Shown in pieces: positions 28,901 through 33,813 of a stretch of DNA of 33,813 nt. The stretch is taken from assembly GCA_027625095.1 (NCBI GenBank), contig JAQBXN010000097.1, positions 1 through 33,813 of the forward strand, given 5' to 3'. The translations under genes were made by a program, and so were the position numbers. The notes under the pieces were generated by a model, which was not told the DNA's origin, made no database searches, and saw only the letters and a program-made list of their open reading frames with translations. This DNA comes from Planctomycetota bacterium (GTDB lineage: Bacteria; Planctomycetota; PUPC01; JACPCR01). Each line of letters opens with the position of its first letter. Within the stretch, counting starts at the first letter, position 1.

Positions 28901-30905
28901 GGTTTACGAAGTGGTTTCAATGCCTCTCGCTCCGGAAGATGCCATCAAGCCTGAGAAGGAAGAGGGCAGCCTGGCCGAACACGAGCTCTTCAGGCCGCGC
29001 TTCAATCTCACCGCTACCTGGCCGAAGGCTGCCATTATGGTGTCTGACAAGGAATCAGATTTCAAACCTGCCAACTCGGTCATCGGCGGCCCCATTTTCG
29101 TAGAGATTCTCTGGCCAACCGTCGCGCTCTCCCCCGACAGTCAGGTGAAGATATTTGCCCAGACCTCCTCGGGCCGGGCCAAAGGCGGTATTAACCCGAA
29201 CGGAACGTTCGACGTTACCGCACCGGGTACGATTGCTCTCAATGCTCGGGTGAGCGCTGCCGGCGCGAATGAGTCACTCCCTCCCGGTTACCAGACCCTC
29301 ACCGTCGAGCCCGCACCGGATGCCACCACGCCTATTGATGATGGACGATTCACTTTCAATATTCCGACGGCGCTCGGCCCGCTGCCATCAAAGACTCTGT
29401 TAACCGCGGAGATTCCCGGTGAGCAGAGGGATCAGATTCTCAGCATCAATGGCAGCGATGACATCTTCGTTGGATTCAATTTTCAGGATGATGAGGGCAA
29501 TGAGCATTGGCTGACAAGAAAGATCGTGCTCAAAGGGGATCCTCTTCTTGACGTGATGGATCGCCGTTACAAAGAAGAAGTGACAAGCGCCTACGTCGGG
29601 GAGAGCCTTTACTTCAGAATCTTCGATTTAAGTGCTGACCGGACCGACCGACAGGATGAAGTGACGTTGTCACTCGGAACCGCGTCCGGCTTTTGGAATG
29701 AAATGCCGTTGAAAGAAGTATTTGAGCACACGGGCGTCTTCAAGGGGCATTTGAAACTCGTTCACAAAAAAGAGGAGACCTCGAGCGATCCCGGTAACGT
29801 GCCTGTAGTTCACGGCGACCTGTTGACCTTCAGTTATAAGAGCAGTCCCGGTGCAGAGTCGAGAACCCGCACCATCGCGGTCCACAAGGGGGCAAATGCG
29901 AAGCTCACCCCATTCACCAAGCGATTCACCGATCCCAAGATTGGCGTAGACACCCAACTCATGCTGTCAGAAGCATTTTTTGAGCTTGCCAAGAAGCACA
30001 GGCAGATGGCCATTACGAGCCGCCAGGCGGGTGATGACTCAAGCTTCAAACAGCTCAATGATCGCGCCGGTAATGAAATCGCCAAAGGACGAAAACACCT
30101 GCAGGAAGCCATGCGCGACAACCGCGATGCCGGCCTGCGTGTGCAGGGCGAATACCTCCTTGCCAATCTCAGCCTTGAATTTGCCAATATGTCAGAACTG
30201 GCCGCAGAACAAGAACAGTACTACCAGGACGCGCTCTCCCGTTTTACCACGATCACCGCTACCTGGCCGGAGAATGAATACGCGCCCAAAGCGCAATACA
30301 AGAAAGCGCTGGTTTATGAGAAGAAGGGCGAGATTGACACCGCATGCGAAGAGTACGTGAAACTCTCGTATCGTTATCCCGAACACGAACTCGTGGCCGA
30401 AACCATCGCACGTCTCGGTCACTACTTCATGGCCAAAGCCCGAACCGCGAAAAAAGATTCACAGAGTCTGATTCGCGAAGCCGAACTGATGGAAAAGGGC
30501 GAAGCAGCCGACGCAATAAGAATCAGAGCTGAGAAGATCAGCCGGATGGCGCTTACCACCTACAAGACTTCCGGCCAGGTCTTCTCACGTCTGGCGGCCC
30601 GATTCCCGGATCACAGGCTTTCAGCAAAGACGAACGTGCTCTCCGGCCAGGCGTTCATCCTTGCCGAGGAATTTACGCAGGCAGTCAAAATTCTCACAGC
30701 AACATTTTCGAATCCGGAAGCGGATAAAGATTCAGCAGCCGCGGCCATGTACTGGTGTGGACATGCCTACGTGGAATTGAGCGAATTTCCCGAAGCCTAC
30801 CGAGTCTTCAAACGCCTGACGTGGGATTACCCCGCAACCAAGTGGGCGAAATTCGCAAGGGGCAGATTGACAGAAGAAAACATCGCGGACGCCGAGCCGG
30901 AATAG
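22902..30905 (+). CDS. giant secreted protein: helical repeats, repeated beta-modules and C-terminal TPRs
   Basis: This uninterrupted 2667-codon gene starts with a short signal peptide (MKFILPLLFAAQSVCA, cleavage before EE). Residues about 20-1270 are mostly helical and contain TPR-like units, clearest near 1230-1270 (YNESADFLQKVFAKNPEH). About 1275-2335 is beta-rich, with at least three related modules near 1430, 1890 and 2233 that start with a DLDRSVTDRADKL-like Asp-rich turn and end in an ETDTHSGIFEG-like turn. A segment near 1630-1740 weakly resembles PA14. The last 320 residues are TPRs of the envelope-protein kind (PEHELVAETIARLGHY, AYRVFKRLTWDYP). It is probably a periplasmic or surface scaffold; no enzyme motif is seen. 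I do not recognise a characterised homologue. Confidence 0.9.
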   Translation: MKFILPLLFAAQSVCAEEADKLNEFEKLREQVQQATSNSTEVDALRMIQLSEELARPYAAYITLKAFLSSHQRPSSKLLLKAAQVAYQAGDFRTAVARYKGYFQLVDPSPESAQAVAELLRILIDLLGAKEDAYQFLKGSGSAFREHIAARKFDIWFLLEAKNRGDIAGLFHRLGLIMSEKYPLPLEQYLCWEYLNWGFQSMRRIGPEHIEALPFARKVIPLIRNSQRRSVQYLFYVTEVEYRANLAGKDEKQKGELYQKVLRAAEAYCNAFPEAETLKDILFVINSDRGHHLRDDLLQEQQAFKQVFFVDAFLKFGTPEQLRFLDWGDGTGRLNHFATPAQWSSILIKSPELVKSMHTALERLSLDVRNPNLQNHIKLASAIGSTPNSHASIIRAIAHGQEDLAKAYRFLLEKETAHLSFTNHHTFRNPREILGQVWETYHRIYETNEKLKDRNFTNQAYFDATKEVLPKLPFVAFDRDFAEQFLMVAWEVTPGSEKKNLIPLIEAFAWVPWDESNRKHVYRRIHEQYRNWATDLDRRNRREDQTVSPEEIAQVGPVGEALKQGMEKEGNPALAPTPLTKATALAIRAEQTRDLQQFLASAREIYKLINAYPQQPVPYGKGLLEYILWNRLQTFDVSELQVEILEDQLKRYSAASRPHLYQLFNIVRGNRGWYDDWQNIQKAEQPIALGFNKIFGQAILDLAEKGMFDQRLFHMFRNTCRGNGWSAPTAGVEVMEKLIAGKTLFKHDYRHDSGGQSAAVTYMAILRNEFLGLNTKYPYGSYFDDLFVEEAQQRKFLDSGYWNFGRDEKKTVITASAEILKNLGRYPFGFEDGSDRWDPDNYWRWIQRALTTEETRGLAAELEKLYGKTLFDPYARGMYWFSGATLATPAERKEYFDMLAKYVERCGQLPERTSPPDLGRLGTLDPKSELSQNELAVLKSIFTNANPAHWPSWWNHDQMGMLLLQGLIKGERENEIPALLPDLWRISRGSRSMQFSLGKTAQHFLEKKQYDLAASISIQGLEIQGGSLSDEVRAQLLSARSEALRNIGGGIPVSKLDPRYSLYEAQTSFLAGNVQAAWETVQSELGKLPSMFEEIDPDFSIWVIRRLTEGFSLDKADTLAREMMQWMEKSKLNFEPEIGAGLNLAYADIAFARREMPRARALYERIAANAEFKGTSAQMFANLRVADADRITKQYELAIERLEKLALTKDVLLQTEANFGLALVKFDQEDYNESADFLQKVFAKNPEHSNARILEGRVHLKRNRIENATELDIGLTAAQRILVPGKPLKVRMEDRNLAIVGKTTSIRIRAWADSGDEETFVLTPFADSQTRFRGDVATALAPINKEDGTLQLLGNDTVRFDFTDEFKKAQALGHTATTLRVASDAALFASSGRILSEEEIRNRTLEDQIRTKLAIEGEKQGQTLLSTERFENQIKPGNAINVRVVDLDRSVTDRADKLSVKVSTSSGDFIGAFSLTETDTHSGIFEGGIPTQTSEATAYASDSAEGKKPNFAISAGEHPAWSALPDHSKPKAFSVDLNDNVPLGTLKVVSDAAGRRIKTVAVQTSFNGRDFRTVGRWPGEHKPWDGSLRVAVAKFVGEAPPVTLEAASHYMSEGFIGKNILPKTFSAGSTAFKIEGEIYEALRGWNIAGGEWFVIHMYGLLYNPRRRVVGFRLDGSNAQPRGQAEFMFRVSDLQEDEDGILRGPLNQGVHRMDVFVVASEGSSPVFQVMSDIQNPPNFSPMPADLFDAIKNPEIRKAAYIAPAKIAASEDGRTLSINFGEETRTRILRLLIEDFETDAPAISKLHLTDTKGEQVLPTKSNLLEQISNQILEIVPGDKISINYLDPKAVVQENQSHEVFLTATYSNAELSAAFVEYSFSGNQRQARYIPMRRFVPGERVNILINDSDGDVSHKLDTLHFSARATGGDEVEFIALESEEHSGVFIGGFIPVEEVTNKKNELSVKQGDQIIITYMDRENTEPGIPWLRDYSIEQASYVEPQLRVYEVVSMPLAPEDAIKPEKEEGSLAEHELFRPRFNLTATWPKAAIMVSDKESDFKPANSVIGGPIFVEILWPTVALSPDSQVKIFAQTSSGRAKGGINPNGTFDVTAPGTIALNARVSAAGANESLPPGYQTLTVEPAPDATTPIDDGRFTFNIPTALGPLPSKTLLTAEIPGEQRDQILSINGSDDIFVGFNFQDDEGNEHWLTRKIVLKGDPLLDVMDRRYKEEVTSAYVGESLYFRIFDLSADRTDRQDEVTLSLGTASGFWNEMPLKEVFEHTGVFKGHLKLVHKKEETSSDPGNVPVVHGDLLTFSYKSSPGAESRTRTIAVHKGANAKLTPFTKRFTDPKIGVDTQLMLSEAFFELAKKHRQMAITSRQAGDDSSFKQLNDRAGNEIAKGRKHLQEAMRDNRDAGLRVQGEYLLANLSLEFANMSELAAEQEQYYQDALSRFTTITATWPENEYAPKAQYKKALVYEKKGEIDTACEEYVKLSYRYPEHELVAETIARLGHYFMAKARTAKKDSQSLIREAELMEKGEAADAIRIRAEKISRMALTTYKTSGQVFSRLAARFPDHRLSAKTNVLSGQAFILAEEFTQAVKILTATFSNPEADKDSAAAAMYWCGHAYVELSEFPEAYRVFKRLTWDYPATKWAKFARGRLTEENIADAEPE

Positions 30906-30961
30906 CCTCAGGCACCCGGCTGGCTGACCGCACTCCCAAGGAGCTTCCCGTGGAGCGCTCC

Positions 30962-30981
30962 AATGCCGGAGCATTCATTTT
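30962..30981 (+). terminator. possible weak terminator after the giant gene
   Basis: A 5-bp stem (AATGC/GCATT) with a CGGA loop is followed by CATTTT, 56 nt after the giant gene's stop. The stem is short and the T-run modest, so this is only a candidate. It is preceded by the GAGCGCTC palindrome. Confidence 0.3.
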
Positions 30982-31087
30982 AGATGAGCAGTCGCGAAAG
31001 CTGGGCTCCAAAATCGAAAGCGTCCACACCGAACCCCAAGGCCTCGTCCAGGGACTGGTCTTGTCCTCTCATTCGCCGTCCCCAATT

Positions 31088-31285
31088 TTACTTTTTTGCG
31101 GCTGGATGCTGCCCCGTACCCTTGCCTGATTTTCTGTCACGCTCTTTCTGTTCGTGGCAGGCATTGCACGCGTATTTCGGCGCGGAGTAGAGACGGTCGT
31201 ATCCGGGAGCCACGGCTACTCGGCCGACCCACTCGGTCTCCTGCCCGCAGAAATCGCATTTGATGAGTTTCTGTTTGGATGGCAT
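31088..31285 (-). CDS. small four-cysteine zinc-ribbon-like protein
   Basis: This 65-residue protein has two cysteine pairs spaced like a zinc-binding knuckle: KCDFCGQ at residues 9-15 and YACNACHEQ about 25 residues later, followed by a strongly basic tail. The spacing and charge support a real gene despite its size and the lack of an obvious ribosome binding site at ATG 31285. Function is unknown; binding to nucleic acid or ribosomes is a reasonable guess for this type, not a finding. It lies 134 bp downstream of aspS on the same strand and could be co-transcribed with it. Confidence 0.65.
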   Translation of the reverse strand: MPSKQKLIKCDFCGQETEWVGRVAVAPGYDRLYSAPKYACNACHEQKERDRKSGKGTGQHPAAKK

Positions 31286-31419
31286 GGAGACAGGTTATGG
31301 AGGGAAGGAAAAAGGGCCTATGACATCTATTGACAAATCGGTCCACGGATTCCGGAGGCCACTTACAGCACAGATAAGCAGAGCCCTTCAAGTTAATTTT
31401 AATACCTAATATGCTGTAA

Positions 31420-33204
31420 TTATGAATCTTTCTTGGCGGCACTGCCCACTACCTGGATGCTCACTTCGCGGAGCTGGCGGTCTGAGACTGGGGACGGGGC
31501 CAGAGTAAAAAGGCACGTCCCCTTTTGCGTTTTCGGGAAGGCGATACTATCGCGAATGCTTTCGAGACCGCGAAGCAGCATAACGATGCGGTCGAGCCCG
31601 AGGGCAATACCGCCGTGTGGCGGAGCGCCGTGGCGCAAGGCTGCAAGAAGAAAACCGAATTTCAGTTCTGCCTCTTCCTCTGTGATACCCAGCAGCCTGA
31701 ATATCTGTTTCTGCATTCCCTGATCATGGATACGAATGCTTCCTCCTCCAATCTCGTTACCGTTAAGAATGAGGTCGTGGGCGATGGCGATGGCGGCCTT
31801 GGGATTTTCTTCGAGAGAGTCTGCATATTCCGGCTTGGGTGCAGTGAAAGGATGATGAAGGGCTACGTAGCGTTGTTCGTCTTCATCCCATTCGACCATA
31901 GGGAAATCAACGACCCATGACAGGTTCCATTCGTTTTCCGGGATCAGATCGAGATCTTTGGCCAGGGTCAACCGCAGGTTACCGAGGGTTTGATCGACGA
32001 CTTTGCGCTGGTCGGCTACCAGGAAGATCACATCGCCGGCCTCACCGTTTACGCGTTCGAGCATTCGGTTGAGCAGGTCTTCCTCAAGAAACTTTGCGAT
32101 GGGAGAATTTACTTTACCGTCCTCGACGCGCATCCAGGCCAGGCCTTTGGCGCCAAATTCCTTGACGTATTCGCTATAGCGGTCTAGTTGGCGGCGAGCG
32201 ATGTTTTCCGAGGCGCCCTTGGCGTTGATGGCGCGAACCTGGCCACCGGACTCAATCGCTCCACTGAAGACTTTGAAATCGGTCTGGGCCGCAAGGTCTG
32301 AGACGTCCTTTATCTCCAGTCCGAATCGCAGGTCGGGCGCGTCTTTGCCATATTTATCCATACAGTCCTGGAAAGAGAATCGCGGAAAGGGTGGCTTCAC
32401 TTCGATTCCGGCGAGAGCCATAATTTCGATGATCAGGCCTTCCATACACTCAATGATGTCGTCCTGGTCAACGAAGGCCATCTCAACATCAACCTGAGTA
32501 AATTCCGGCTGGCGGTCTGCCCGAAGATCTTCGTCTCGAAAGCACTTTACGATCTGGTAATAGCGGTCGTATCCAGAGCACATGAGCACTTGTTTGAAGA
32601 GCTGCGGCGATTGCGGCAGGGCAAAAAACTCACCTGGGGAGAGACGGCTGGGCACGAGGAAGTCGCGCGCGCCTTCCGGGGTACTCTTAGTGAGCATCGG
32701 GGTTTCAATGTCAAGGAAATTGTGCCGATTGAAGTATTCGCGAGTGGTCTGAACGATCTTGTGCCGAAACATGAGATTTTGTTGCATCTTTGGCCGGCGC
32801 AGGTCGAGATGGCGATTCTTCAAACGAACTTCGGTGCTGATTTCTGCATGGTCAGCGACCTCCATAGGGAGGACATCAGCCTTGCTGAGGATCGCAAGCT
32901 CATCAACGAGGACTTCAATCTCGCCAGTCGCCAGATCCGGATTCTCTTTGCCTTGGAGCCGTGGGCCAACAGTGCCCCGTATGGCGATCACGAATTCTGA
33001 ACGCAATTCCTTCGCACTGGTATGGACTTCTTGATTGTGATCCGGATTAAAGATTATCTGTGTGATGCCGTAACGATCTCTCAGGTCGACAAAAGTGAGG
33101 TCCCCGTGATCACGGCATGTGTTTACCCACCCGTTGAGTTGAATAGTCGAGCCGACGTCTTCCTTTCGCAGTTGCCCGCAGGTGTGTGTACGTTTGAGTT
33201 TCAT
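31420..33204 (-). CDS. aspS: aspartyl-tRNA synthetase, probably non-discriminating
   Basis: AspS charges tRNA-Asp with aspartate. The 594-residue length and a GAD-type insertion domain between motifs 2 and 3 mark the bacterial type. The anticodon-binding OB fold (residues 1-110) shows NGWVNTCRDHGDLTFVDLRD. Catalytic segments include QSPQLFKQVLM, FRDEDLRADRQPEFTQ (motif 2) and GIALGLDRIVMLLRG (motif 3). H33 and G85 align with E. coli Leu30 and Lys82, positions that separate discriminating from non-discriminating enzymes. His and Gly favour the non-discriminating form, which also charges tRNA-Asn for later amidation by GatCAB. The ATG at 33204 is preceded, with no gap, by a heptanucleotide array and has no Shine-Dalgarno sequence. 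It ends with TAA. Confidence 0.97.
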   Translation of the reverse strand: MKLKRTHTCGQLRKEDVGSTIQLNGWVNTCRDHGDLTFVDLRDRYGITQIIFNPDHNQEVHTSAKELRSEFVIAIRGTVGPRLQGKENPDLATGEIEVLVDELAILSKADVLPMEVADHAEISTEVRLKNRHLDLRRPKMQQNLMFRHKIVQTTREYFNRHNFLDIETPMLTKSTPEGARDFLVPSRLSPGEFFALPQSPQLFKQVLMCSGYDRYYQIVKCFRDEDLRADRQPEFTQVDVEMAFVDQDDIIECMEGLIIEIMALAGIEVKPPFPRFSFQDCMDKYGKDAPDLRFGLEIKDVSDLAAQTDFKVFSGAIESGGQVRAINAKGASENIARRQLDRYSEYVKEFGAKGLAWMRVEDGKVNSPIAKFLEEDLLNRMLERVNGEAGDVIFLVADQRKVVDQTLGNLRLTLAKDLDLIPENEWNLSWVVDFPMVEWDEDEQRYVALHHPFTAPKPEYADSLEENPKAAIAIAHDLILNGNEIGGGSIRIHDQGMQKQIFRLLGITEEEAELKFGFLLAALRHGAPPHGGIALGLDRIVMLLRGLESIRDSIAFPKTQKGTCLFTLAPSPVSDRQLREVSIQVVGSAAKKDS

Positions 33205-33263
33205 GGTTTAGGGTTTTGGATTCAGGATTTTGGATTCAGGATTCAGCAGGATTCAGGATCTAA
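33205..33263 (-). repeat. heptanucleotide array directly abutting the aspS start codon
   Basis: On the coding strand, eight heptads, with one CTG trinucleotide interruption, run straight into the ATG at 33204. Four are exact CTGAATC; the others are CAAAATC, CAAAACC, TTAGATC and, touching the ATG, CTAAACC. The array takes the place of a ribosome binding site. It combines the CTGAATC type seen before uvrA with the AACC ending seen before nadE and the oxidoreductase gene. Confidence 0.92.
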
Positions 33264-33339
33264 GACGCTGATCAGCACTAACTCACCGGCAAACGTGGGC
33301 GATTTATAGACATCAGAAACTCCGGCTTGGAATGGTGGT

Positions 33340-33524
33340 GACAGATTTTTTATCTGTCCAATGCCTGTCGGGGCCTTGCTGTTGGGCAGTTAACAAACCT
33401 TTTCGTTTACCAGATCGCGTGCAGTGCCCCCTTGCCAGTTCGTCTGGCCGGTGAGCAAAGATCTTCAGGCTAGAAAGCCAGAAAAGATTGAATTCGACCC
33501 TGCCGCCTCGTGCGGCAAGGGTCG
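33340..33524. other. cluster of stem-loops upstream of aspS, possible structured RNA
   Basis: Four hairpins occur within 185 nt: a 7-bp stem at 33340-33358 (GACAGAT/ATCTGTC); a 5-bp stem at 33434-33448 (GCCAG/CTGGC, TTCGT loop); a 4-bp stem at 33468-33479 (GGCT/AGCC); and a 12-bp stem with one bulged A at 33495-33524, loop CTCGT. None is followed by a T-run on either strand, so they are not simple terminators. The strand is undetermined. On the minus strand they would lie in a leader or small RNA ahead of aspS. Confidence 0.4.
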
Positions 33525-33745
33525 TATCCCATTCTCTTACACGCTTTTAAGCTTCAGATCTCATTCACCTGTGAGCAATCTGGGTAATGACAAGGTCACA
33601 AACCTGTCCTCACCATGAAGTTTCTTTGGAGTGAGTCGTCTTATCGCCGCTTTCATTTTCTTATGCCTCCCATCTCTCGATAGTTCAACAGCACAAAATG
33701 AATGAAAGCTCCGACAACTCGGCGCACTCCAAAGAATGTCCACCA

Positions 33746-33760
33746 ATCCTGAATCCAAAA
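33746..33760 (+). repeat. partial heptad copy inverted relative to the aspS array
   Basis: ATCCTGAATCCAAAA is the exact reverse complement of two overlapping 15-mers in the aspS array (33214-33228 and 33228-33242). It overlaps the T-rich side of the minus-strand terminator. Confidence 0.7.
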
Positions 33761-33790
33761 AATAAGCCACGAGCTGCCGGTAACTCGTGG
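33757..33790 (-). terminator. Rho-independent terminator of a minus-strand gene beyond the right edge
   Basis: Read on the minus strand, a perfect 7-bp stem (CCACGAG/CTCGTGG, 33790-33767, 10-nt loop) is followed within one base by TTATTTTTT (33765-33757). This is a classic intrinsic terminator. It should end transcription of a gene whose coding sequence lies to the right of the window, insulating it from aspS. Confidence 0.7.
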
Positions 33791-33813
33791 TCTGACCTAT
33801 TCTGGATCGCGCT

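Larger units (their letters stand above)
33205..33813. other. right-edge intergenic region upstream of aspS
   Basis: No convincing protein gene lies here; open frames at 33424-33618 (+) and 33561-33770 (-) show no family features. The region holds the aspS-proximal heptad array, a cluster of stem-loops at 33340-33524, an inverted partial heptad copy at 33746-33760 and a minus-strand terminator at the right end. The aspS promoter should lie in this interval, but I could not assign it. No tRNA or T-box consensus was found. Confidence 0.6.

Noticed and set aside
31363..31419. 8-bp inverted repeat TTACAGCA/TGCTGTAA after aspS as a terminator
   Set aside because: The loop of 41 nt is too long and there is no adjacent T-run.
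33205..33263. CRISPR-like repeat array before aspS
   Set aside because: The units are 7 nt and contiguous, with no spacers and no cas genes nearby.
33205..33600. T-box riboswitch upstream of aspS
   Set aside because: No T-box consensus (TGGNACCGCG) on the minus strand; the hairpins do not match the specifier architecture.

Overview
The window (33.8 kb, moderate GC) is bacterial chromosome carrying housekeeping genes mixed with secreted, carbohydrate-related proteins. Several features suggest a member of the Planctomycetota/Lentisphaerota/Kiritimatiellota/Verrucomicrobiota grouping or a neighbouring candidate phylum: a Hanks-type kinase with a very long extracytoplasmic tail, a PcRGLX/YetA-like polysaccharide lyase, a beta-helix protein and a 2667-residue secreted repeat protein. 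This placement is inference from gene style. No rRNA, tRNA, prophage, insertion sequence or CRISPR array was seen.

Layout from left to right: about 500 bp without a convincing gene; a Gfo/Idh/MocA oxidoreductase (-) divergent from glutamine-dependent NAD+ synthetase (nadE, +); a transmembrane Ser/Thr kinase (-); a 490-bp gap; uvrA (+), convergent with a YyaL/SPATA20-type thioredoxin-fold protein (-); a solitary DNA methyltransferase (+); a beta-helix pseudogene (-) broken by an in-frame TAG and an 8-bp tandem duplication; a large secreted lyase-like protein (+); glnD (-); an Amidohydrolase_2 hydrolase (-); the 2667-residue protein (+); a tiny four-cysteine protein (-); aspS (-); and about 600 bp of hairpin-rich intergenic DNA with a minus-strand terminator near the right edge.

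The genes do not form one pathway. nadE, uvrA, glnD and aspS serve NAD synthesis, nucleotide excision repair, nitrogen sensing and translation. The lyase, the broken beta-helix gene, the amidohydrolase and the oxidoreductase fit scavenging of plant- or algal-type polysaccharides. AspS has the residues expected of a non-discriminating enzyme.

The most unusual signal is a set of heptanucleotide tandem arrays lying directly against start codons. Sense-strand units such as ATCAACC, CTGAATC and CCGAGTC occur before the Gfo/Idh gene, nadE, uvrA and aspS, and weakly before the beta-helix pseudogene. Before aspS, uvrA and the Gfo/Idh gene there is no spacer between the last unit and the start codon. 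These genes lack a visible Shine-Dalgarno sequence, while the YyaL-like gene, the methyltransferase and the kinase have one. The array also moves the likely uvrA start to a TTG at 7718.
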